Shown here in pieces: positions 10,392 through 18,705 of a stretch of 32,879 bases of DNA. The first letter of the stretch is position 1. The number at the start of each line of letters is the position of its first letter. Both the position numbers and the translations under genes were made by a program. The notes under the pieces were generated by a model. The model had not been told where the DNA came from. It saw only the letters and a program-made list of their open reading frames with translations, and searched no databases. Source of the stretch: Butyrivibrio sp. (GTDB lineage: Bacteria; Bacillota; Clostridia; Lachnospirales; Lachnospiraceae); assembly GCA_017413105.1 (NCBI GenBank), contig JAFPVA010000037.1, positions 1 to 32,879 of the forward strand, written 5' to 3'.

Positions 10392-10937
10392 ATGTTTATT
10401 AAGAATTTTAAAAGATTGTTGATTTCTACTGTCGCAGCCTTTTGCGGCATTGCGTTATGTTGCGGATGTGGAAATAAGTTAGACGAAGGACTTGAGAATT
10501 ACAAGGAGAGTATGACAGAGTTTTACAATAAGCTTTCCTACTATGATGCATCAATGAACGGAATTGATGCTTCATCAGAGGATGCCAAGCTTCAGCTTCT
10601 TGGCTATCTGGATGAGATGAACGATACCTATAAGACAATGGCGGCTCTTACAATTCCTGAGGAGTTCGACGGCATTTCAGACATAGCGGTTGAAGCTGCT
10701 GACTATATGCAGATGGCCAATGAATGTTATCATCTGGCCTATGACGGAGCATTTGATGAAGACAACGAATATCTGGCCAGCCAGTATTATCAGAGGGCAA
10801 ACAGCAGAGCAAGGGTAATGCTTCAGGTATTACACGGAGAGGTGCCTACCGGTGAAGGGGTTACAGTTACCACTGTGGAAGCAGGTCAGTTTGATACTAT
10901 AGGAGATGAGAGTGACGGCAATCAGCAGGAAGAGTAG
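10392..10937 (+). CDS. Predicted lipoprotein of unknown function
   Basis: 181 residues. Basic residues and a hydrophobic stretch (FKRLLISTVAAFCGIALCCGC) form a lipoprotein-type signal, with a Cys-rich lipobox-like ALCCGCGN near residue 27. The mature part is acidic and predicted all-helical (DEGLENYKESMTEFYNKLSY), ending in a Glu/Asp/Thr-rich tail. I do not recognise a family. There is no terminator between atpC and this gene, so it may be co-transcribed with the ATP synthase operon. The 3' end overlaps the degraded acyltransferase by 32 bases. Confidence 0.7.
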   Translation: MFIKNFKRLLISTVAAFCGIALCCGCGNKLDEGLENYKESMTEFYNKLSYYDASMNGIDASSEDAKLQLLGYLDEMNDTYKTMAALTIPEEFDGISDIAVEAADYMQMANECYHLAYDGAFDEDNEYLASQYYQRANSRARVMLQVLHGEVPTGEGVTVTTVEAGQFDTIGDESDGNQQEE

Positions 10938-11329
10938 AAGGGATAATTATTTCTTATATGCGGTAAGGTGCATAGCAGCTCTTTTTGTTATTGTGATACA
11001 TACAAGATTTCCGGGAAAGGCAGGTGAAATCCTAGACGCTTTGGCGAGGTTTGCTGTGCCTTTCTTTTTTGCGTTATCAGGAAGATTCCTTCTTGATATT
11101 GAGGATAAAGCACCTGTTGATATCCGCAAAAAGGCAGGAAACAGCCTGAAAAAAATACTTGCGGTAACGGCAAAAGTATATAATTGTTGAAAACAGTATC
11201 TGGGGCAAAAAAGAAGTCTACATAGGATCTCTTCCGATGTGGTTAAAACCGCTGGTTGTAATGGCTGTATGTCTCTTTCTGTTTTATGCTGTTCCTGAAA
11301 TAATTAAGTCAAAAAGAGGAAAAGAATAA
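10906..11329 (+). pseudogene. Remnant of an acyltransferase-3-like membrane protein
   Basis: Bases 10906-11190 code for 94 residues resembling the start of acyltransferase 3 (Acyl_transf_3) enzymes: NYFLYAVRCIAALFVIVIHT with the characteristic His after the first membrane helix, then RFAVPFFFALSGRFLL. The frame stops at 11188-11190. In another frame, bases 11189-11329 give 46 codons with one membrane helix (MWLKPLVVMAVCLFLFYAV) and a basic tail, which could be the C-terminal end of the same type of protein. Intact family members have around 330-380 residues, so most of the middle is missing. I read it as an internally deleted, frameshifted remnant. A short expressed protein cannot be excluded. 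Confidence 0.6.
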
Positions 11330-11397
11330 TTTTCTCTCTAGCAATTTAATGTAATAAAGCATATAGTAATTCTCAAAGCATTTTTTTGGAGCCATTT

Positions 11398-13869
11398 ATG
11401 AAAAGAGAAGAATTTAAAAAATTTTGCGAAAATAGGGTCATTTTTCTCGATGGAGCTACCGGAACCAATCTGATGAAAGCGGGAATGCCTGCCGGGGTAT
11501 GCCCTGAAGCTTGGATTCTTGAGCACAGACAGGTAATGATAGATCTTCAGAGTGAATATGCCAAAGCCGGTTCAAACATAGTTTATGCGCCAACTTTCAC
11601 CGGAAACAGGATAAAGCTTGCTGATTATGGTCTTGCGGACAAGATTCAGGAAATTAACACCGAGCTTGTAAAGCTTACAAAGGAAGCGGTGGGAGAAAAC
11701 GTTCTTGTGGCCGGGGACATTACCATGACCGGAAGACAGTTAAAGCCCATCGGTGATCTTGATTTTGAAGAGCTGATAGATGTCTATAAAGAGCAGATAC
11801 AGATACTGGAGGAGGCCGGATGTGATGTCCTGGTGGTAGAGACTATGATGAGCCTTCAGGAGTGCAGGGCAGCACTTATTGCTGCAAAAGAGGTCTCTGA
11901 TCTGCCGGTTATGGTCACTCTTACCTTCGAGGCTGACGGAAGAACTCTTTACGGTTCTGATGCCATGGCCAGTGCCATAACACTTGAGGCCCTCGGAGCC
12001 AGCGCTATAGGAGCTAACTGTTCAACGGGCCCTGATAAGATGGAAGAGATCATTAGGAATATGGCTTCTGTTACGAGGATCCCTGTAATAGCCAAGCCCA
12101 ATGCAGGATTACCTTCAGTAGACGAAAACGGAAATACTGAGTATGACATGGACTGCGATACTTTTTGCGCAGAAATGAAGAGGCTTGTAAAAGCCGGTGC
12201 TTCAATCATAGGAGGGTGTTGCGGAACTACCCCCGCTTATATTAAAGCTCTCAATGAAAAGTACGGAAGCCTTAATCCTTCTAAGATAACGGATGCTGAA
12301 GGAAACAGTATTCCAAGAAAGATATGCGGAAGAAGATATCTTTCTTCAGAAAGAAATGCTCTTTCCTTTGGGCTTGACGATCTGTTCATGGTTGTGGGAG
12401 AGAGAATCAACCCCACCGGTAAAAAGAAGCTTCAGGAGCAGCTCCGAGAGGGTAATCTTGATATGGTCAGCGATTTTGCAAAGAGCCAGGAAGATGATGG
12501 AGCTTCAATTCTTGATATCAATGTGGGTATGAGCGGTATCGATGAGAAGGAAATGATGCTCACAGTCATGGAAGAAGTAATGACGATAACAGATCTGCCC
12601 CTTTGCATAGACACCAGTAGCAGCGAGGTCATGGAAGCTGCTCTCAGGTTATACCCCGGGCGAGCTTTGATGAATTCTATTTCTCTGGAAAAAGGTAAGG
12701 CAGAGAAGTTCTTGCCTCTGGCTAAAAAGTATGGCGCTATGTTCATTCTTTTGCCCTTAAGCCCTGACGGACTTCCCAAGAATGCAAAGGAAAAGCATGA
12801 GAATATCGAGGAACTGTCAAAGAAGGCTTTTGACCTTGGAATGACTAAGGAGGATATTGTAGTTGATGGTCTTGTTGCGACGGTTGGCGCTGATCCTGCT
12901 GCGGCATTAAGTACTCTTAATACAATTGAATACTGCCACGAAAACGGATTTGCAACAATATGCGGCCTTTCAAATATTTCTTTTGGACTTCCTCAGAGAA
13001 TGAATGTCAACACCGCATTCCTGACCATGGCAATAGAGAGAGGCCTTACAATGGCTATAGCAAATCCTTCCCAGGAAATGCTCATAAATGCTGCTTTTGC
13101 TTCGGACCTTCTAAAGAAAAAAGATGGGTCAGACATAAGATATATTCAGAGAATGCAGCGTTATGCCGATACTGCAGCCGGTAAAGATAATGTCAACCCT
13201 GCGGCAAAAACAGATACAGTTGGCAGTGGTGACAATATTCTTGATATAATAAAAAGAGATGTCTTAAATGGTTCCAAGAGAACCATTGTGAAAAATACAG
13301 AAAAGGCCGTTGAAAGCGGCATTGAGCCAAGAGTAATCCTTGATGAAGTTCTGATGCCTGCAATCAATGAAGTCGGAGATCTTTTTGACAAGGGAAAGTT
13401 TTTCCTGCCGCAGCTGATTGCCGGTGCAGAAGCCATGAAGCTTTCCATAGGATACCTTGAGCCATATCTTCAGAAGGATGCTGATTCAGGGAAAAAGCTT
13501 CCAACTATCGTGATTGCCACCGTTCACGGCGATATCCATGATATTGGCAAAAATCTTGTGGCTCTGATGCTAAAGAACTATGGCTTTAATGTCATTGATC
13601 TTGGAAAGGATGTTCCAAGAGAACAGATAATCAAGACGGCCAAAGAGAACAATGCCAGTGTTATAGCTCTTTCAGCCCTTATGACTACTACGATGAAGGA
13701 GATGAAAAATGTGGTGGATCTGGCACATCAGGAGAATCTTGATTCGAAGATAATCATCGGCGGAGCTGTAGTGACTCAGGATTATGCTGATGAGATCGGT
13801 GCAGACGGCTATTCTTCAGATGCTGCAGATGCAGTGAGAGTTGTTAAAAAACTTCTCGATATTGAGTAA
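11398..13869 (+). CDS. metH: Cobalamin-dependent methionine synthase (MetH-like, without reactivation domain)
   Basis: 823 residues from the ATG at 11398, chosen because GGAG lies 6 bases upstream; an in-frame TTG at 11386 is less likely. Residues 1-295 are a homocysteine S-methyltransferase domain with Zn-ligand cysteines Cys208 (ANCSTGPD) and Cys274/Cys275 (GGCCGTTP). About 320-570 is a pterin (methyl-THF) binding domain (VVGERINPTGKKK). About 600-820 are the cap and B12 domains with GDIHDIGKN, where His714 is the lower cobalt ligand. The SAM-binding reactivation domain of full-length MetH (about 1,200 residues) is missing, as in many Firmicutes, so a separate reactivase is expected. The gene runs into ilvB after 21 bases, suggesting co-transcription. 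Confidence 0.9.
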   Translation: MKREEFKKFCENRVIFLDGATGTNLMKAGMPAGVCPEAWILEHRQVMIDLQSEYAKAGSNIVYAPTFTGNRIKLADYGLADKIQEINTELVKLTKEAVGENVLVAGDITMTGRQLKPIGDLDFEELIDVYKEQIQILEEAGCDVLVVETMMSLQECRAALIAAKEVSDLPVMVTLTFEADGRTLYGSDAMASAITLEALGASAIGANCSTGPDKMEEIIRNMASVTRIPVIAKPNAGLPSVDENGNTEYDMDCDTFCAEMKRLVKAGASIIGGCCGTTPAYIKALNEKYGSLNPSKITDAEGNSIPRKICGRRYLSSERNALSFGLDDLFMVVGERINPTGKKKLQEQLREGNLDMVSDFAKSQEDDGASILDINVGMSGIDEKEMMLTVMEEVMTITDLPLCIDTSSSEVMEAALRLYPGRALMNSISLEKGKAEKFLPLAKKYGAMFILLPLSPDGLPKNAKEKHENIEELSKKAFDLGMTKEDIVVDGLVATVGADPAAALSTLNTIEYCHENGFATICGLSNISFGLPQRMNVNTAFLTMAIERGLTMAIANPSQEMLINAAFASDLLKKKDGSDIRYIQRMQRYADTAAGKDNVNPAAKTDTVGSGDNILDIIKRDVLNGSKRTIVKNTEKAVESGIEPRVILDEVLMPAINEVGDLFDKGKFFLPQLIAGAEAMKLSIGYLEPYLQKDADSGKKLPTIVIATVHGDIHDIGKNLVALMLKNYGFNVIDLGKDVPREQIIKTAKENNASVIALSALMTTTMKEMKNVVDLAHQENLDSKIIIGGAVVTQDYADEIGADGYSSDAADAVRVVKKLLDIE

Positions 13870-13890
13870 GAAAATGGAAGGATTGACAGC

Positions 13891-15519
13891 ATGACAGGTG
13901 CAGAAGTAATTGTAAAATGCCTTGAAAAAGAAAATGTGGAGCTTATTTACGGATATTCAGGAGTGGCAATTGATCCCTTCTGGAATAAGATATTGAGCTC
14001 TGATATTAAACAGGTTTTGGTGAGAACAGAGCAGAATGCCGCGCATCTTGCCAGCGGATATGCCAGGATCAGTGGAAAAGTAGGAGTGTGTGCTGTTACT
14101 TCAGGCCCCGGTGCAACCAATCTTATTACGGGTATCGCAACAGCCTATGCTGACAGTATTTCTCTTGTAGCTATTACGGGTCAGGTCAACAGCGATATGA
14201 TCGGCAGCGATGTATTTCAGGAAGCCGATATTACCGGTGCTGTAGAGTCTTTTGTCAAGTACAGTTATCTTGTAAGGGATGTGGCTGATCTGCCAAGGAT
14301 TATCAAGGAGGCATTTTACATCGCCGGAACAGGAAGAAGAGGCCCTGTTCTTATTGATATTCCTTTTGATGTGCAGAATTCGGAATTTCCGGGAAAGTTT
14401 TCCTATCCGGAAACGATTTCCATGAGGAGCTATAAGCCTACAGTTAAGGGAAATATTGTTCAGATAAGGAAAGTTATAAAGGAGGTTGAGGAAGCAAAAA
14501 GACCTATCATCTGTGTTGGCGGAGGCGTTCATTTAAGCGGAGCCACAGAGCAGATAAGGAAATTTGCAGAGCTCAACAATGTCCCTGTAGTTTCCACCAT
14601 GATGGGAATCGGAGTTATGCCTTCAGAGCACCCTCTGTACTTTGGCATGGTGGGCAATAATGGTCAGCCCTTTGCCAACAGAGCCATGAATGAATCCGAC
14701 CTTCTGCTTATGGTTGGAGCAAGGGTGGCTGACAGGGCGGTTAACAGACCGGACCTTATCACAGAAAACAAAATCATGGTGCACATTGATGTTGACCCTG
14801 CGGAAATTGGCAAAAATGTAGGACCTACGATTCCGCTTGTTGGTGACATAAAGAATATTTTCGAGGATTTCCTTGAACAGGATGATCACGCTGATGATCA
14901 TGAAGAATGGCTTAAGACATTAAATACCTATAAAAAAGAGATGGCATCGGACAGAAAGCCTTATGAAGGAAGCTTTGTGGAACCCAAGGACTTTATAACA
15001 AAGCTTTCAAATGCCATGAAGGATGATGCCATATATGTAGCTGATGTGGGACAAAATCAGATCTGGTCCTGCGCTTATCACATTGTAAAGAACGGCAGAT
15101 TCCTTACATCCGGTGGAATGGGAACCATGGGCTATTCAATTCCTGCGGCTATGGGAGCGAAGATGGCAGCTCCCACAAAGCAGGTCGTGGCAGTTATTGG
15201 AGATGGTGCTTTCCAGATGTCCATGATGGAACTTGCTACCATGAGACAGTATGGAGTGAACATCAAGATAGTTGTCATGAAGAATGGCTTTTTGGGCATG
15301 GTGAGAGAGCATCAGCATTATGCTTATAATGATCACTACTGTATGGTGGAACTTAAAGGAGATCCGGATCTTTCACTTATAGCAGCTGCCTACGGAATGG
15401 GATACCTTAAGGTTGACGGCAGATGCGATGCGGATGAGAAGCTTTCCGAGTTCCTTTCAGATGACAGCTCATGCATCCTGGAAGTCATGGTGGATCCTAT
15501 GGAGCTTGTCAAATACTGA
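13891..15519 (+). CDS. ilvB: Acetolactate synthase large subunit (ThDP enzyme)
   Basis: 542 residues. It condenses two pyruvates, or pyruvate and 2-oxobutyrate, in valine/leucine/isoleucine synthesis. Three ThDP-family domains are visible. The PYR domain has the catalytic Glu47 (VRTEQNAAHLASGYAR) and TSGPGATNLITGIATAYADS. The middle domain begins near residue 190. The PP domain carries the GDG motif GDGAFQMSMMELATMRQYGV with the Mg/ThDP-binding segment ending in KNG. The next gene, 16 bases downstream, encodes the regulatory small subunit, which supports AHAS over other ThDP decarboxylases. The N-terminus (GYSGVAIDPFWNKIL) differs somewhat from the usual GGAILP-type segment. Confidence 0.9.
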   Translation: MTGAEVIVKCLEKENVELIYGYSGVAIDPFWNKILSSDIKQVLVRTEQNAAHLASGYARISGKVGVCAVTSGPGATNLITGIATAYADSISLVAITGQVNSDMIGSDVFQEADITGAVESFVKYSYLVRDVADLPRIIKEAFYIAGTGRRGPVLIDIPFDVQNSEFPGKFSYPETISMRSYKPTVKGNIVQIRKVIKEVEEAKRPIICVGGGVHLSGATEQIRKFAELNNVPVVSTMMGIGVMPSEHPLYFGMVGNNGQPFANRAMNESDLLLMVGARVADRAVNRPDLITENKIMVHIDVDPAEIGKNVGPTIPLVGDIKNIFEDFLEQDDHADDHEEWLKTLNTYKKEMASDRKPYEGSFVEPKDFITKLSNAMKDDAIYVADVGQNQIWSCAYHIVKNGRFLTSGGMGTMGYSIPAAMGAKMAAPTKQVVAVIGDGAFQMSMMELATMRQYGVNIKIVVMKNGFLGMVREHQHYAYNDHYCMVELKGDPDLSLIAAAYGMGYLKVDGRCDADEKLSEFLSDDSSCILEVMVDPMELVKY

Positions 15520-15535
15520 TTTTAGGGGATAAATT

Positions 15536-16018
15536 ATGAAAAGGATTTATTCAGTTCTTGTAGAAAACAGAGCAGGTGTGCTCTCAAAGGTTGCAGGTCT
15601 TTTCTCCAGAAGAAACTTTAATATTGATTCTCTTGTGGTTGGCGAGACTGCTGATAAAAGTGTGTCCTGTATGACCATAGTATCTTCGGGAGATGAGAGG
15701 ACCATTGAGCAGATTGAGAAACAGCTCAATAAAAAGATTGATGTCATCAAGGTCAAGACCTTTAAGGAGAGTATGAGTATCAACAGAGAACTCATGCTCA
15801 TCAAGGTTAAGTACAACAAGGAAAACCGCCGTGACATCATGGAAAACTGTGAGATCATGGATGCGAAAATTGTAGATATGTCCAAGAATCTCATGGTCAT
15901 TCAGATCTGCGACACATCGGACAGGATTGAGCTCTTTATTGAGATGTTAAAGAGCGTAAGTATTGTTGAGATTGCCAGAACCGGAACAGTTGCCCTTACA
16001 AAGTGCAGGGAACAGTAA
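15536..16018 (+). CDS. ilvN: Acetolactate synthase small (regulatory) subunit
   Basis: 160 residues. The N-terminal ACT domain (YSVLVENRAGVLSKVAGLFS, RRNFNIDSL) is followed by the C-terminal AHAS-small domain (INRELMLIKVKYN to IVEIARTGTVAL). It binds and regulates the catalytic subunit, usually giving valine feedback. It lies directly after ilvB with AGGGG near the start, so it is probably that enzyme's partner. A second, more canonical paralogue starts at 16650. Confidence 0.92.
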   Translation: MKRIYSVLVENRAGVLSKVAGLFSRRNFNIDSLVVGETADKSVSCMTIVSSGDERTIEQIEKQLNKKIDVIKVKTFKESMSINRELMLIKVKYNKENRRDIMENCEIMDAKIVDMSKNLMVIQICDTSDRIELFIEMLKSVSIVEIARTGTVALTKCREQ

Positions 16019-16138
16019 AAAATAGAAAAAAATAAATTTTCTATGCCACATGCCAAAATGGTTCGTATAAATATTTGAAAGATGATAAAATATCATTAAA
16101 CCGTTGTTGATTATTATAAAGCAAAGGGGATGAACATT
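16019..16138 (+). other. AT-rich intergenic region before the GG-leader peptide
   Basis: 120 bases, very AT-rich. It contains a weak AT hairpin (ATAGAAAA...TTTTCTAT, about 16022-16042) that has no T-run and is not a convincing terminator. It also has a perfect dyad ATGATA-AAA-TATCAT (16082-16096). A -10-like TATAAA appears at 16066-16071, but I find no matching -35 box. Whether the peptide gene has its own promoter is therefore unresolved. Confidence 0.4.
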
Positions 16139-16357
16139 ATGAGCATGGAAAATAAGAATCTTGAAAACGCAGCACTGGATGATGATGTACTTGATCAGGT
16201 TACCGGTGGAAAGAAGAAGGTTGAAACTCTGTTGTACAAGAAGACAACAAGTGAAGTTGCTGCAAAAACTATTTATAAGGGAGAGGCTAAAAAAGCAGAT
16301 AACCTCCTGTACAAGGACGATGATAGAATTAAATTAGATGGACCAAGGTATTGCTGA
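16139..16357 (+). CDS. Orphan double-glycine-leader peptide precursor, Tyr-Lys periodic core
   Basis: 72 residues from the ATG at 16139, which has AAGGGG 9 bases upstream; the in-frame ATG at 16130 overlaps that site. Residues 1-24 fit a double-glycine secretion leader: Leu13 (-12), Leu18 (-7), Val21 (-4) and Gly23-Gly24 (-2, -1) in LDDDVLDQVTGG. Cleavage would release a 48-residue, Lys-rich core. Its Tyr residues are spaced 12-13 apart (33, 46, 58, 71); three lie in LLYK, TIYK and LLYK, and the last in PRYC, ending in the only Cys. By leader type this suggests a bacteriocin, RiPP or signalling precursor exported by a peptidase-containing ABC transporter. No transporter or modifying enzyme is nearby. 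A strong terminator follows. The leader is well supported; activity and modification are unknown. Confidence 0.72.
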   Translation: MSMENKNLENAALDDDVLDQVTGGKKKVETLLYKKTTSEVAAKTIYKGEAKKADNLLYKDDDRIKLDGPRYC

Positions 16358-16380
16358 GGTCAAATATTTGAATTAAGGAT

Positions 16381-16415
16381 AGGCCGGTGGAACTAAAAAA
16401 GTCACTGGCCTTTTT
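16381..16415 (+). terminator. Rho-independent terminator after the peptide gene
   Basis: A 9-bp stem AGGCCGGTG (16381-16389) / CACTGGCCT (16403-16411), one G-T wobble, with T-run 16411-16415. It separates the peptide gene from the second ilvN. Confidence 0.85.
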
Positions 16416-16476
16416 GGCAGAGATGATACTTTATTACGTTAAAAATATGCAAGTTTAAAGCGTAAAATATTTTTTG

Positions 16477-16504
16477 TTGACTTATTCTATAATGGTGCTA
16501 TAAT
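16477..16504 (+). promoter_or_regulatory. Strong promoter of the second ilvN (and perhaps ilvC)
   Basis: TTGACT (16477-16482), a 16-bp spacer and a perfect TATAAT (16499-16504). Transcription would start near 16511, leaving an untranslated leader of about 140 nt. Confidence 0.78.
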
Positions 16505-16532
16505 TTTCTTTAATTGATGCAAAACATATTAA

Positions 16533-16646
16533 AAATCTACCGAAATAATAGCAATAAGTCGTGTGATAAAGCAGCATGCAATTTTACACTTTAAAGCGCA
16601 AAAGTTGCCTGACGAGCACTGGCTTAGCGGTAGATTTAAGGAGAGG
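16533..16646 (+). promoter_or_regulatory. Structured 5' leader with ribosome-binding-site-proximal stem (candidate cis-regulatory RNA)
   Basis: A perfect 10-bp inverted repeat AAATCTACCG (16533-16542) / CGGTAGATTT (16628-16637) encloses 85 nt. Inside is a hairpin, GCAATTTT (16578-16585) pairing with AAAGTTGC (16601-16608) with one wobble. The 3' arm of the outer stem directly abuts the ribosome binding site AAGGAGAGG (16638-16646). This is the geometry of translation-controlling leaders. I see no T-box consensus and no terminator in it, and do not recognise a named riboswitch. Confidence 0.5.
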
Positions 16647-16649
16647 AAA

Positions 16650-17153
16650 ATGCAGAAAAAAGTATTTCAGCTTTTAGTTGATAATACTTCCGGTGTTCTT
16701 TCCAGAATATCAGGCCTTTTTTCAAGACGAGGATACAACATCGAGAGTATTACAGCGGGTGTAACGGCAGATCCGAGGTTTACCAGAATAACAATTGTGG
16801 CTTCCGGAGATGATGTTATTCTCGAACAGATTGAGAAACAGGTTGCCAAGCTTGTTGATGTAAGGGATATTCACGAACTGAAGCCTGAGGACAGCGTTTA
16901 CAGAGAGCTGGCAATGGTCAAGGTCAGAGCTGCAGCAGATGACAGACAGAGTATTCTGGCTACAGCCAATATTTTCAGAGGCAACATAGTAGATGTAAGC
17001 CCTGATTCACTTATTATCGAGATTACAGGTAGTCAGTCAAAGGTTGATGCATTCTTAAGGCTTTTGGAAGGCAGAGAGATTCTGGAACTTGCAAGAACAG
17101 GTATTGCCGGACTTGGAAGAGGAACTGACAACATCATTTATCTCGACGAATGA
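16650..17153 (+). CDS. ilvN: Acetolactate synthase small subunit, second copy
   Basis: 167 residues from the ATG at 16650, fixed by AAGGAGAGG 3 bases upstream; the frame stays open further upstream to 16563 but that part is leader RNA. It has an ACT domain (LLVDNTSGVLSRISGLFSRR, GYNIESITAGVTADPRFTRI) and a C-terminal domain (YRELAMVKVRAAADDRQS to ILELARTGIAGLGRG). It resembles canonical IlvN/IlvH more closely than the copy at 15536. It lies 90 bases upstream of ilvC. It could regulate IlvB from this window or another large subunit elsewhere. It is separated from ilvBN by the GG-leader peptide, a terminator and its own promoter. Confidence 0.92.
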   Translation: MQKKVFQLLVDNTSGVLSRISGLFSRRGYNIESITAGVTADPRFTRITIVASGDDVILEQIEKQVAKLVDVRDIHELKPEDSVYRELAMVKVRAAADDRQSILATANIFRGNIVDVSPDSLIIEITGSQSKVDAFLRLLEGREILELARTGIAGLGRGTDNIIYLDE

Positions 17154-18272
<1,119 letters not shown>

Positions 18273-18340
18273 AGGACGGCTTCACGGAAGAATATGTAAC
18301 TGTGTTCGCTTCTCCGCGTCGTGATTTGCTAAAATATTAA

Positions 18341-18397
18341 AACAGGAAAATGTCTCATTTCGTGCTACTCATGGAAATCGACATTTTCCTGTTTTTC
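18341..18397 (+). terminator. Rho-independent terminator after ilvC
   Basis: A perfect 14-bp stem, 18341-18354 pairing with 18380-18393 (core CAGGAAAATGTC), with an inner 5-bp ATTTC/GAAAT extension. It is followed by T residues through 18397. It begins 69 bases after the ilvC stop. Confidence 0.9.
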
Positions 18398-18622
18398 TAT
18401 TTTGCAAATCATCTTCCTTGTGCGAATGACTCGCACATTTACATATTTTCTTACTTAAAGCCTGTTCGTTCTAAATATTTAATTAAAAATGCTTTTTTGA
18501 TGAAGAGTGATTGTCAGAATAGGTTGTTCAACTCCTCTTTGAGGAAGAGATAGTGAGAGTATTGCGAAAATAGAGAGGAGGGAAAGTAAAGAGAGTTTAG
18601 AGAGAAGAGATAGGGGTATAAG

Positions 18623-18652
18623 TTGGTTTTGGGTGCGTATTAGTGTTAGAAT
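18623..18652 (+). promoter_or_regulatory. Candidate promoter of the YfhO-family gene
   Basis: TTGGTT (18623-18628), an 18-bp spacer and TAGAAT (18647-18652). The -35 box is a poor match and the -10 good. A palindrome follows immediately downstream. Confidence 0.4.
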
Positions 18653-18670
18653 ATTATTATGCATAATAAT
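18653..18670. promoter_or_regulatory. Perfect 18-bp palindrome, operator-like
   Basis: ATTATTATGCATAATAAT reads the same on both strands. It begins directly after the candidate -10 box, over the expected transcription start, as repressor operators often do. No regulator gene is adjacent. A chance AT-rich dyad is possible, but perfect 18-bp symmetry is unusual. Confidence 0.45.
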
Positions 18671-18705
18671 CTCAGTCATAAGATTTGTTGAAGGGGAGTA
18701 ACGAC

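Larger units (their letters stand above)
18398..18705 (+). other. Intergenic region with purine-rich tract before the YfhO gene
   Basis: About 300 bases with no convincing gene; the open frames across it lack ribosome binding sites. Bases about 18534-18616 are unusually rich in G and A on the plus strand. A CCTC-TTT-GAGG hairpin lies at about 18534-18544. The 3' part holds a candidate promoter and an 18-bp palindrome, listed separately. Confidence 0.5.

Noticed and set aside
16381-16411. GGTGGAACT, reminiscent of the T-box motif
   Set aside because: It belongs to the terminator after the peptide gene; there is no specifier stem or upstream T-box structure, and the gene it would control lies beyond a separate promoter.
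16563-16649. N-terminal extension of the second ilvN
   Set aside because: The frame is open, but the strong ribosome binding site lies just before the ATG at 16650, the extension has no ACT-domain similarity and it overlaps the structured leader.
18350-18553. 67-codon open frame downstream of ilvC
   Set aside because: It starts within the terminator stem, lacks a ribosome binding site and shows no domain-like pattern.
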